Assembly (NCBI GenBank): GCA_038883475.1
Contig: JAVZMA010000020.1
Span: 1 to 26,982, forward strand
Direction of reading: 5' to 3'
From: JAVZLH01 sp038883475
Lineage (GTDB): Archaea > Thermoproteota > Bathyarchaeia > Bathyarchaeales > Bathycorpusculaceae
DNA length: 26,982 nt
Positions 16,498 to 24,382 of the stretch are shown here, piece after piece. The position numbers were made by a program, and so were the translations under genes. The first letter of the stretch is position 1. Every line of letters starts with the position of its first letter. The notes below the pieces were generated by a model, which saw nothing but the letters and a program-made list of their open reading frames with translations, was not told where the DNA came from and ran no database searches.

Positions 16498-16605
16498 GCC
16501 GGGGTCTCCTAGTCAGGTAGGGAGCAGGCCTGGAGACAAACACACCAAAAGCCTAACAGCCTGTGGCCTTTCGGGGCCGCGTGGGTTCAAATCCCACCCC
16601 CGGCG
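16498..16605 (+). tRNA. tRNA-Ser (anticodon GGA) with a 22-nt intron
   Basis: Acceptor GCCGGGG (16498-16504) pairs with CCCCGGC (16598-16604), discriminator G at 16605, as in archaeal serine tRNAs. D arm TCCT/GGGA with AG..GG..A. Anticodon stem CAGGC (16525-16529)/GCCTG (16559-16563). A long variable arm, GGCCT-TTCG-GGGCC (16565-16578), marks a class II tRNA. T arm GTGGG-TTCAAAT-CCCAC. The anticodon loop is 29 nt instead of 7; with CTGGAG before and A after, anticodon GGA is formed and a 22-nt intron (16536-16557) lies at the canonical 37/38 site. No CCA is encoded. Confidence 0.92.
16536..16557 (+). other. tRNA-Ser intron, position 37/38
   Basis: Placed so that exon 1 ends at G37 and exon 2 starts at A38, with putative bulges AGA (16534-16536) and ACA (16556-16558). 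The central helix is weak: CTGG against CCTA gives only two G-C pairs, so the bulge-helix-bulge is not canonical. The length of 22 nt follows from the 7-nt loop rule and is firm; the exact cut sites are less certain by one or two bases. Confidence 0.65.
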
Positions 16606-16629
16606 CCTCCAACATTGTTTTAATGAACC

Positions 16630-16815
16630 CCCGCTACTGCGCTTTCTGAACAGTTTTGCCCCCTTAGATTCCGCGACGAGTTGTTTGGTTTCCTCTAGAG
16701 TCCATACTGCCTTGCAGACATATTCCTTCCTGTTGAAGTTTACAAGGTGCGTGTGAACAAGCGCATTCTGAGTGTTCTTGTATCTGCTCCAGCGGCAAAG
16801 CCTTCGCCATCAGTC
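16630..16815 (-). pseudogene. Decayed C-terminal remnant, probably of an archaeal tyrosine recombinase
   Basis: The 304 bp between the tRNA-Ser and the acyl-CoA synthetase gene hold no intact gene. On the minus strand one frame reads WSRYKNTQNALVHTHLVN, FNRKEYVCKAVWTLEETK and QLVAESKGAKLFRKR, ending near 16639. This resembles, from memory, the C-terminal tail of archaeal integrases (…EEAKxLVEAGFEYV…KLFRKRK), but with a short internal deletion and no catalytic RHR/Y region upstream. No start codon or ribosome-binding site is associated. Its position right behind a tRNA gene is where integrative elements sit. Alternative: a fragment of an unrelated gene or chance coding. Confidence 0.4.
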
Positions 16816-16909
16816 GGCGTCTAAAGGGCTGTCGGACAATAAATGGTCAAACTAAAAGTTTCAAAATTGTTGACTCATCATAAGCGATGTTAAAATTGAG
16901 AAACTAATT

Positions 16910-18610
16910 TCAATGTTGCACTTCACCTTTTTCCACCATTTTAGCTATTTCTTCTTCCCTTAGTTTCCTTTTGAAAACCTTCATTACATGGGTTAGGGGC
17001 AGATCCTTCCTGAATTCAACGGATTTTGGCACGGCATAGGATGGAAGTTTCTCTTTGCAATATTTGATTATTTCTTCGGTTGTAACCTTACCTTCATATT
17101 CGGGTTTCAATGTTATGAAAGCTTTAACTCTCTCGCTTCCGGGTCGTTCGGGATCAGGAATACCTATGACCCCTGCAAGTGCAACAGTTGGATGTTCATG
17201 TAAAATATCCTCCACAACCCTTGAATAAACTTTCATTCCTGACACGTTAATCATGTCTTTTATGCGGTCGACTATGTAGAAGTATCCGTCCTCGTCCATT
17301 TTTGCAATGTCACCGGTCGCAAGCCAGCCATCTTTTAAACCGCTGCATGGATTGGGCCAGTAGCCCTTCATGATTTGTGGGCCTCGAATGTAGAGTTCAC
17401 CAGTTTCGCCTATGGGGACTTCTTCCCCTGTATCTGGATCCACGATTTTGACTTCTGTATCTGGGACTGGCACCCCAATTGATCGTTTCACTTTCGTCAT
17501 AAACCCGGTAACTTTTGAAAATGCTGAGAGATTCAAGTGGGTGGTTTGGCTTGCCTCTGTTAAGCCGTAACCTTCGCCCATAGGCACGCCTATTTTTTCC
17601 TCTATTTTTTCAGCGACCTCTGGCGGGAGCGGTGCTGCGCCAGAATATAAAAAGATCGGCATTCTCGGCAATTCCTTGCTAAGTAACAACATAAAGTGTG
17701 TGGGAACCCCGACAACCATAAAGGGCCGATATTTTTTTATTAATTCAACTATTTTGTCGATGTCTCTTGGATCAGTCAGTATCGTGCGCAGTGCCCAAGC
17801 AATGCTTGCGTGTAAAATTCCATGTCCAAATTGGTGGAAAAGCGGAACACAAATCAGAATCGACGCCTTGCCCTTTAATGCTATTTCTAGAGGTTTCAGC
17901 ATCCATAAAACTTGAAGCGCATTAGTGGTGAGGTTATAATGCGTTAACATAACCCCTTTCGGCACTCCGGTTGTCCCCCCGGTAAATGGTAACAGCGCCA
18001 GATCCTCCACAGGGTTTATTTCAACCTTGGGAGGGTTGGGCTCATACTTTTCGAGCAACTCCTCCAAATAATAAGCACCATTTACCTTCTTTACATCAGG
18101 CGTAGAATATTCTGGATACGCTGGCACATGTGTAAAAATCATGTTCCTAATTTTTGTTTTGTCTTTTATCACGTTAACAAGTTCAAGGCGTGCATATGAG
18201 CATATTACCGTATGAGTCTCTGATTCCCCTATTTCATATAATAAATCTGGAGTTTTGTGGGTTACGCTGATAGGAACGTGGACTGCTCCAAGTCTCATTA
18301 TCGCATAATCGCTTATTATGAACTGTGGGCTGTTTGGAAGAATTGTCGCAACTCTGTCGCCCTTTTTCACGCCTAAATCTGCAAGTGCTGTCGCCAGTTT
18401 ATCCACTTTAAGTTTTAACTCCGCATAGGTCATTTGTCCATCTAGGTAAATGCATGCTGTTTGGTTTGGAGATTTGGCTGCTGAGTCTTCCAAAAACTTG
18501 TACACCGATATTTTGGGGTATGGCTCTAAGGTTTTTGGTAGTTTATAAGGTCCGATGAAATAGCTTTTTAGCCAAGGTTTATCTGCGTAAACCATTTTAT
18601 TGATCAACAC
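16910..18610 (-). CDS. AMP-forming acyl-CoA synthetase
   Basis: A 566-residue ligase of the ANL superfamily that activates a carboxylate with ATP and transfers it to CoA. Signatures are the P-loop-like LPFTGGTTGVPKGVMLTHYN (near 207-226), YGLTEAS (near 346), GWLATGDIAKMDEDGYFYIVDR (near 424-445) with the conserved Asp and Arg, and the C-terminal catalytic Lys region LPLTHVMKVFKRKLREEE. Sequence style is of medium/long-chain or aryl substrates, not acetate. The start is GTG at 18610 or, equally well, ATG at 18595. Only about 20 nt separate it from the aldehyde:ferredoxin oxidoreductase gene upstream, so the two likely act together: aldehyde to acid to acyl-CoA (inference). Confidence 0.93.
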   Translation of the reverse strand: MLINKMVYADKPWLKSYFIGPYKLPKTLEPYPKISVYKFLEDSAAKSPNQTACIYLDGQMTYAELKLKVDKLATALADLGVKKGDRVATILPNSPQFIISDYAIMRLGAVHVPISVTHKTPDLLYEIGESETHTVICSYARLELVNVIKDKTKIRNMIFTHVPAYPEYSTPDVKKVNGAYYLEELLEKYEPNPPKVEINPVEDLALLPFTGGTTGVPKGVMLTHYNLTTNALQVLWMLKPLEIALKGKASILICVPLFHQFGHGILHASIAWALRTILTDPRDIDKIVELIKKYRPFMVVGVPTHFMLLLSKELPRMPIFLYSGAAPLPPEVAEKIEEKIGVPMGEGYGLTEASQTTHLNLSAFSKVTGFMTKVKRSIGVPVPDTEVKIVDPDTGEEVPIGETGELYIRGPQIMKGYWPNPCSGLKDGWLATGDIAKMDEDGYFYIVDRIKDMINVSGMKVYSRVVEDILHEHPTVALAGVIGIPDPERPGSERVKAFITLKPEYEGKVTTEEIIKYCKEKLPSYAVPKSVEFRKDLPLTHVMKVFKRKLREEEIAKMVEKGEVQH

Positions 18611-18630
18611 GCATCACAAGACTATTTTTG

Positions 18631-20499
18631 TCAGTAAATTTCTTTGACAACCCATTCTAATCCAAGTTCTTTAAGTTTTTCTGATGTTGGCTTGCCGTTC
18701 TCGTCCCATCCTCGATACTTGTAATAGGCATTTAAGAGCGGTTCAAGGTTCACTGCATGTCCTTTTGCTGGACCTTCAGGTAACGGCTCTTCCAGCAGTC
18801 GTTTCGGAAGCGTGTCACCTGCCCTTGTTAAGCCCTCTCTTACACTAAAAGCTCTCTCGAGGTTGTAAATTCTCTCTCCTGTTTTCCTGAAATCTGCCGC
18901 TGTGAATCCCCAGCCGGTGAGACTTGATATTAATGTTGCCCAGTCCTCCGCTGTTAAAACCATTCCCATGAATTTGCAGGCTCCAATGGCATCAAAAACT
19001 GCTAACGCGTCTTCCATATCTTTAACCACTTTGGCTGTTTCAGGTATTTCTTGGAGTATATCCCCTACATCGCTTTGTTCAACAATAAGATATGGCGTTG
19101 ACATAAAGGTTGGTCCTTCCACATAAGCCGTAATGTGGCAACCTCCGCGGTTTGCCGTTGCGTAAGCCAGTCCCGTTAGCTTGGCAGCTCTCGGGTCATA
19201 GGCTGGCAATTCTAAGCCCTTAACGTGCATAGCAAATCTTTCAGATCCCTTACTCAACTTTTCAGAAACAGCTTTTGTCCCTTCAGCTAATAGGTTTCCG
19301 ATTCCTTCCCTCTTAGCTATTTTGTGCACAAGCTCTATCATGACATTTGGGTCGCCAAATTTAATCTCCAATCCACCAGTATCCTCTTTTGTTAGTATTC
19401 CCCTTTCATAACATTCCATAGCAAAAGCTATTGTGCTTCCAGTAGATATTACATCAAGACCATATTCGTTACATAAGAAATGCGCATATGTAATCGCCTC
19501 TAAATTATCAATTTCGCACATTCCTCCAAAAGATCCAAGGGACTCATACTCCGGCCCTTCACCACTTCCAGCATACTGAGCAGTTTTATTTTCACTTATT
19601 CTTCCACAAGCGATGGGGCAAGCAAAACAGGCTTTCCTCTCCGTCAGTATCTTCTCTACGATTGCTGTTCCGTTTATGTTGTCAGCGCCTTGAAAAACTC
19701 CAGTCTGCCAGTTTCTTGTCGGGAATCCGCCTCGAACGTTTACTAAATCTAAAACAGCAGCTGTTCCATAAACTTCAAGTGACATTTTTAGTAAGCTTTC
19801 GTTTACCCAGTCATACCTCTTTTTGGCCTCTTCCCTGAAGGTTTCTTCGTTTGCAACCTTGATTTTCATAGTTCCTCTTGAGGTGACGGCTTTTAACCGT
19901 TTGGAGCCCATAACAGCACCCATCCCGCATCTTCCAGCCGCTCGACCCCAATTTGGCTTTTCGGCATCATTTATGATAGCTGCATATTTTACCATGTTTT
20001 CTCCAGCGGCTCCTATACAAGCGACTTTGAAATCTTCTCCAAGCTCTTCTTTTATCAACCTCGTAGTTTCTGAGGTGTTTCTACCCCAAAGATGCTTTGC
20101 GTCTCTAAGTTCCGCCTTACCATCATTTGTTACAAGGTAAACAGGGCTTGGCGAAATTCCCTCAAATATTACGCCGTCAAATCCTGACCTCTTGAAGGCA
20201 GTGCCCCAAAAACCAGCCGAGTTAGCTTGCCCCCATAAACCAGTAAGAGGCGATTTTGAAACAACAGTATATCTACCAGTACTTGGAGATGGAGTCCCAG
20301 TCAAAGGTCCAGTCATGAAAATTAGTTTATTATCTGGACCAAGAGGATTTACTCCCTTTTTAACTTCGTCAAAGAGATATTTAGTGGCTAACCCGCTACC
20401 ACCCAAAAACATTTTAAGCGTGTTTTCGTCCGGGAACTCTTCTGTTATCTTTGCCGTGGACAAATTTACCCTAAGAATTTTACCCATGTAACCAAACAT
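18631..20499 (-). CDS. aor: Aldehyde:ferredoxin oxidoreductase (tungsten-pterin)
   Basis: A 622-residue cytosolic enzyme oxidising aldehydes to carboxylates with ferredoxin. The N-terminal domain starts with the family motif GYMGKILRVNLS. The 4Fe-4S ligands are C291, C294 and C298 in CFACPIACGR, with the fourth cysteine C508 (GACKF). The pterin-binding region shows NWGRAAGRCGMGAVMGSKRLKA at about 183-204, and GLELPAYDPRAAKLTGLAYATANRGGCH at about 428-454. Length and all motifs are complete. The acyl-CoA synthetase gene follows directly on the same strand, and the promoter region of 119 bp is shared divergently with the VOC gene. Physiological aldehyde unknown. Confidence 0.95.
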   Translation of the reverse strand: MFGYMGKILRVNLSTAKITEEFPDENTLKMFLGGSGLATKYLFDEVKKGVNPLGPDNKLIFMTGPLTGTPSPSTGRYTVVSKSPLTGLWGQANSAGFWGTAFKRSGFDGVIFEGISPSPVYLVTNDGKAELRDAKHLWGRNTSETTRLIKEELGEDFKVACIGAAGENMVKYAAIINDAEKPNWGRAAGRCGMGAVMGSKRLKAVTSRGTMKIKVANEETFREEAKKRYDWVNESLLKMSLEVYGTAAVLDLVNVRGGFPTRNWQTGVFQGADNINGTAIVEKILTERKACFACPIACGRISENKTAQYAGSGEGPEYESLGSFGGMCEIDNLEAITYAHFLCNEYGLDVISTGSTIAFAMECYERGILTKEDTGGLEIKFGDPNVMIELVHKIAKREGIGNLLAEGTKAVSEKLSKGSERFAMHVKGLELPAYDPRAAKLTGLAYATANRGGCHITAYVEGPTFMSTPYLIVEQSDVGDILQEIPETAKVVKDMEDALAVFDAIGACKFMGMVLTAEDWATLISSLTGWGFTAADFRKTGERIYNLERAFSVREGLTRAGDTLPKRLLEEPLPEGPAKGHAVNLEPLLNAYYKYRGWDENGKPTSEKLKELGLEWVVKEIY

Positions 20500-20588
20500 C
20501 TTAATAACCCTTTACAGAATATACGCTGGTCCTAGAATTAATAAAACTTCTGATTAAGCGAAGTGCACGCGCAAAATTTTTAATTGGA

Positions 20589-20621
20589 TAATTTTAAAGC
20601 TTTGTAGGGTTAGATTGTATG
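20589..20621 (+). promoter_or_regulatory. TATA box implying a leaderless transcript for the VOC gene
   Basis: ATTTTAAAGC (20591-20600) is centred about 24 nt before the ATG at 20619, so transcription should begin at or next to the start codon. No convincing ribosome-binding site is present, consistent with a leaderless mRNA. Confidence 0.5.
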
Positions 20622-21041
20622 ACTGAAAACAAAATGAATTTGTTTTCTAAAGTCGATCAGATCGGGGTTGTTGTTAGGGATGTGGAAAAAGCCGCGAGGA
20701 TGTATGAAAAAGTATTGAAGCAAGAGCCATTACCGCCTATAGAGTTTGAAACGGATAACGTTAAACTAAGGATTGTGTTTTTCCAGTTGGGTGAGGTGCA
20801 GCTGGAACTAATTCAAGTCTTAGAAGGCGAAAACATTCATACAAAATTTCTAAAAGAAAAGGGTGAGGGCCTTCACCACCTTGGTTTCTTCGTCAAGGAT
20901 CTGGAGAAAGAGTTGGCTGTTTTAAAGAAAGAGGGTATGGAGGTTCTTTGGAGAGGAGAAGCTCTTGGAGTTGCAAAATTCGCCTACCTTGACACTGGAA
21001 AATTTTTAGGTGTAACTCTTGAACTAATTCAGTTTGGTTAA
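20619..21041 (+). CDS. VOC-family protein, methylmalonyl-CoA-epimerase-like
   Basis: A 140-residue vicinal-oxygen-chelate protein with two beta-alpha-beta-beta-beta repeats (about 10-70 and 84-138). In the epimerase, metal ligands fall at the start of each repeat and near the repeat ends. Here they correspond to Q14 in DQIGVVV, E63 in QLELIQV, H86/H87 in GLHHLGF and E135 in TLELIQF; Gln replaces the usual first His. It could epimerise an acyl-CoA or act on another metal-chelated acid. It is divergent from aor and upstream of a dehydrogenase remnant. No mutase genes for methylmalonyl-CoA are in the window. Confidence 0.85.
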   Translation: MTENKMNLFSKVDQIGVVVRDVEKAARMYEKVLKQEPLPPIEFETDNVKLRIVFFQLGEVQLELIQVLEGENIHTKFLKEKGEGLHHLGFFVKDLEKELAVLKKEGMEVLWRGEALGVAKFAYLDTGKFLGVTLELIQFG

Positions 21042-21064
21042 GATATTGTTGAAGTGAAAGGAAG

Positions 21065-21205
21065 ATGCAGGTTTTAGCTTTAGGATGTGGTGGAATGGGA
21101 AGAGTGGCTATAAAAGACCTAGTTAAGTATGGCGAATTTGACGAGGTTATCATCGGTGATCTGGATGTGGAAAAGGCTGAAAATTCGCTAAAGAGCTGCA
21201 TATAA
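21065..21205 (+). pseudogene. N-terminal remnant of a saccharopine-dehydrogenase-like gene
   Basis: A 46-residue frame beginning with the Rossmann signature MQVLALGCGGMGRVAIKDLV and continuing YGEFDEVIIGDLDVEKAEN, then stopping at TAA. This is exactly the first beta-alpha-beta unit of the saccharopine dehydrogenase / Lys9-like family, normally about 370-400 residues. A GGAAG site lies just before the ATG, so it may still be translated. Nothing after 21205 resembles the rest of the family in any frame. A member of the same family is present at the right edge of the window, so this is probably the stump of a duplicate or a deleted gene. Confidence 0.7.
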
Positions 21206-21323
21206 GCTCAAATGTTTATCAGCGAATATGAGGAGAGAGCCTAAATTACCCGTTGAAATGGTCGAATGCGCTACAACGACTCTCTAAATAATTCAAGTTC
21301 AATAATGATTAATTGCATGAAAA

Positions 21324-21331
21324 TTATAAAG
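21324..21331 (+). promoter_or_regulatory. TATA box of the ThDP enzyme gene
   Basis: TTATAAAG about 36 nt before the ATG at 21364. It argues against the TTG at 21313 being a start, since that codon would precede the promoter. GGGGGT at 21354-21359 is the ribosome-binding site. Confidence 0.5.
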
Positions 21332-21363
21332 TAGGAAGCTTATTGTATACTATGGGGGTCTTT

Positions 21364-23127
21364 ATGGCGCGTTTAACTGGCGGAGAAGTTTTGAAACGCT
21401 GTCTCGTACAAGAGGGTGTTCGTTACGTGTTCGGCGTTCCGGGGGATCAGCTTTACCCCTTGTTGGATGCTCTCTACAAAGATGAACGCATTAATTTTAT
21501 AACTATGCGTCATGAAGCTGCAGCGGCTCATGCTGCTGATGCTTGGGCTCGGGCGACCGGTCAACCCGGAATCTGCCTTGGAACAGTTGGTCCTGGCGCT
21601 GCAAATCTTGTTGGCGGGGTTTATCCGGCTTTTTCAGATGGCATACCGATGGTTGTTATTACTGCTCAAAATCAGACTTGGCGTTCTTATCCGGATCAAG
21701 GGGCTCAGCAAGGCTTGGATCAGCTTATGCTTTTTAAGGCTGTTACTAAGTGGAATGCCGTTGTTTCCAGTTGGAAACGTATTCCGGAGCTTACTCAATG
21801 GGCTTTTAGAATGGCTATGTCTGGAAGGCCTGGTCCTGTTCAATTAGATTTTCCTTCTGATGTTTTATTTCAAACTGGCGAGGAAGCGGATGTTGAAATT
21901 TCGCCTCCACAAAGTTATAGGGCTTTGGTGGAGCCTGTCGGGGAGTCTGCAGTTATAGAAAGGGCTGCGAGGATGCTTGCGGAAGCTAAAACACCTATCA
22001 TTCATGCTGGTGGCGGCGTCCTTAGGTCTAAGGCCTCGAAGGAGCTAATTGATTTGGCTGAATACCTTCAAGCTCCTGTTACTACGTCTCTGAGTGCTAG
22101 GGGTGCCATTCCTGAGGATCATCCTTTATGCCTTATTCCGGCGGCTCCTGGAAATGGGGCTATTGTTGCTCAGGCTGAGGCTGACGTGGTTCTTCTGGTC
22201 GGCTGTAGGCTCGGAGCCTTGGACATGTGGGGTAGGCCGCCGGCTTGGGGTGAGCATCCAAGGCAAAAGATAATTCAGATCGATATTTCAGGCGACATGA
22301 TTGGCTTAAATCGGCCTGTAGATTTCGGTATTGTTGGCGATGCAAAATTAACGCTCAAGGTGTTGCTAGAGGTTGTTAAGCGATATACGCCTCCGAGGAA
22401 GGAAAATCCGTTTCTTCAAGACTATAAACGTTTGGAAAGGATGTGGCTTGAGAATTTTGAAGAATTGTCTAGGCTGGATACTGTGCCGATTCATCCGCTA
22501 CGCGTTGTTAGAGAGGTTAGGGAGTTTTTCCCGAGAGACGCCATTACGGTTGTTGACGGCGGGAACACTGCTGTCTGGTGTTTCTACCTTAACAGAGTTT
22601 ATGAGCCGAACACTTTCATTAGCTGTGTGAGCGGCGATTCTGGACAATTGGGTGCGGGCATACCATATGCCATTGCGGCTAAACTAGCTTATCCTTCGAG
22701 GCAAGTTTACTGCATTACTGGCGATGGAGCTTTTGGCTTGAACATTCATGATCTTGAGACTGCAAGTCGCCTTAAACTGCCGATCGTGTTTGTCGTGTTG
22801 GATGATTGTGCTTGGGGGATGATTAGGGCTGGACAGACATTGTATTATTCGAGGAGGCATATCGGTGTCGAACTATCAGATATACGTTATGACGAGATTG
22901 CAAGAGGAATGAACTGTTACGGTGAAAGAATCGTCGAGCCTTCACAGATAAAACCAGCGTTAGAGAGAGCCGTTCAATCTGGAAAGCCAGCTGTTTTAGA
23001 TGTCAAGGTTGATGGGGAAGCCATACCTCCAGACTTTGTTGTTTTGGCTTCAATATGGCTTGAGGGATGCGAACTTCCAGAAGAGGAGAAGAAAGCGGTT
23101 AAAGAAGCAGTCCCGCAAATTGCATAA
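21364..23127 (+). CDS. Acetolactate-synthase-like thiamine diphosphate enzyme
   Basis: A 587-residue ThDP enzyme with the Pyr domain (catalytic E51 in TMRHEAAAAHAADAWAR), a central Rossmann-like domain (about 190-345, KTPIIHAGGGVLRSKA) and a PP domain with the metal/diphosphate motif GDG at 453-455. The second metal position, normally Asn-Asn in this family, is Asp-Asp (480-481, VVLDDCAWG). Family reactions are decarboxylation or carboligation of 2-oxo acids; true acetolactate synthase, sulfoacetaldehyde acetyltransferase and oxalyl-CoA decarboxylase all share this layout. There is no ilvN regulatory subunit or ilvC gene next to it, so branched-chain biosynthesis is not supported by context. 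ATG at 21364 chosen from the TATA box and ribosome-binding site; longer TTG start rejected. Confidence 0.9.
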   Translation: MARLTGGEVLKRCLVQEGVRYVFGVPGDQLYPLLDALYKDERINFITMRHEAAAAHAADAWARATGQPGICLGTVGPGAANLVGGVYPAFSDGIPMVVITAQNQTWRSYPDQGAQQGLDQLMLFKAVTKWNAVVSSWKRIPELTQWAFRMAMSGRPGPVQLDFPSDVLFQTGEEADVEISPPQSYRALVEPVGESAVIERAARMLAEAKTPIIHAGGGVLRSKASKELIDLAEYLQAPVTTSLSARGAIPEDHPLCLIPAAPGNGAIVAQAEADVVLLVGCRLGALDMWGRPPAWGEHPRQKIIQIDISGDMIGLNRPVDFGIVGDAKLTLKVLLEVVKRYTPPRKENPFLQDYKRLERMWLENFEELSRLDTVPIHPLRVVREVREFFPRDAITVVDGGNTAVWCFYLNRVYEPNTFISCVSGDSGQLGAGIPYAIAAKLAYPSRQVYCITGDGAFGLNIHDLETASRLKLPIVFVVLDDCAWGMIRAGQTLYYSRRHIGVELSDIRYDEIARGMNCYGERIVEPSQIKPALERAVQSGKPAVLDVKVDGEAIPPDFVVLASIWLEGCELPEEEKKAVKEAVPQIA

Positions 23128-23202
23128 TATGCTAGGCAGCAGCATACAGCAACCCTTCTTTTTCTGTTTCATAAAGAAAGGGCTATTGCGACGTTTTCGT
23201 CT

Positions 23203-24369
23203 TTAAAAGTCTATGTTTTTACCTTCATAGGCGTATATGAAAAGTTTTCTATAGTCTTCGGCTGTTGGAACTCGTGGGCTTGATATTGTTCCTGTAGATG
23301 TCATGGCCCTTTCAACAAGGTCGTCCAGATTAGTTTGTAAATTCTCCCAGCTGATTCCTAACTCCTTTATGGAAATTGGTTCATTGACCTCATTGAAGAG
23401 GCTTTTTAGGGCTTGCATGAATTTTTCTAGGGCTTCTTCATCTGTTTCCGCTTTAATTCCGATGGCGTTAGCGAGGACCCCAAATCTGTCCATTGCTACT
23501 TTAGCCATGTATTCCATTGCGCATTTCAAGACGGCGGCGACACTTCTGCCATGAGGGATCTTGAATAGGGCGCCTAGTGCGTGGCCCATGGCGTGGGCTA
23601 GACATATTTGGGAGTTGCTGAAGGCTAGTCCAGCCATCGTTGCTGCGTAATGCATTTTCTCTTTTGCTTCTTTGTCTTGGCTGTTTTTGTAGGATCTTGG
23701 AAGGTATTTGAATATGGTTTGTGTTGCGCTTATGGCTAGGCTGTCTGAGAAGTTGTTTCGCCACTGTGAAATGTAGGCTTCTAAACCGTTTATTAGCGCG
23801 TCCATTCCTGTGTCGGCTACGAGGCTTTTTGGCATTGTTAGTGGGAGCTGGGGGTCAAGTATAACTATGTCGGCCACCAATTCTCTTGAGGCAAGCTCCA
23901 TTTTCCTCTTCTCTGCTGTGTCGGTGATTACGACAGCCCATGTGGCATCTGAACCTGTCCCGCTTGTTGTTGGGATTGTTATTAACTTCGCTTTCTTTCT
24001 CAAACCAAGCGTTAGTAACGGGCTTATTTCTTCAACTTGGATGTCTGGCCTTTCGTAGAGGACCCATGAGGCTTTCGCGGCGTCCATGCAGCTTCCCCCG
24101 CCTAAGCCTATAATCCAGTCTGGCTCAAACAGCTTGGCATGCTCTGCGCATTTAATAACGGTCTCTTTAGAAGGCTCTGGTTCAACCTCATCGAAAACTT
24201 CTACGCTGAACTTTGCCTCTTTCAGATAGTTTGCAACTTTTTCAACAATGCCTAAACTTTTAATTACTTTGTCTGTTATTATGAGCGCTTTTCTTCCTTC
24301 AATCGCCTTCAAATGTTCTAGGGCATCCTCACCAAACACTATCGATTTCGGTGATGTAAACTCCCACAT
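23203..24369 (-). CDS. Iron-type (group III) alcohol dehydrogenase
   Basis: A 388-residue NAD(P)-dependent dehydrogenase. Nucleotide-binding GGGSCMDAAK is at 90-99, IPTTSGTGSDAT at 132-143. Metal ligands expected for the family are found as D190 (DTGMDALINGLEAY), H263 (AMGHALGA) and H273 (IPHGRS). The fourth ligand, usually a His four residues after the Asp, is Asn 194 here, so the site may hold a metal through three residues, as in glycerol-dehydrogenase-type members. The ATG at 24369 begins the conserved WEFTSPKSIVFGEDAL. The SCP2 gene lies 13 nt upstream on the same strand, so the two form an operon. Confidence 0.93.
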   Translation of the reverse strand: MWEFTSPKSIVFGEDALEHLKAIEGRKALIITDKVIKSLGIVEKVANYLKEAKFSVEVFDEVEPEPSKETVIKCAEHAKLFEPDWIIGLGGGSCMDAAKASWVLYERPDIQVEEISPLLTLGLRKKAKLITIPTTSGTGSDATWAVVITDTAEKRKMELASRELVADIVILDPQLPLTMPKSLVADTGMDALINGLEAYISQWRNNFSDSLAISATQTIFKYLPRSYKNSQDKEAKEKMHYAATMAGLAFSNSQICLAHAMGHALGALFKIPHGRSVAAVLKCAMEYMAKVAMDRFGVLANAIGIKAETDEEALEKFMQALKSLFNEVNEPISIKELGISWENLQTNLDDLVERAMTSTGTISSPRVPTAEDYRKLFIYAYEGKNIDF

Positions 24370-24382
24370 AAACTCTAAGCCT

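Noticed and set aside
23128..23202. Imperfect inverted repeat CCCTTCTTTTT/AAAGAAAGGG between convergent genes
   Set aside because: Could be a bidirectional terminator, but pairing is interrupted and I could not support it beyond chance in a pyrimidine-rich stretch.
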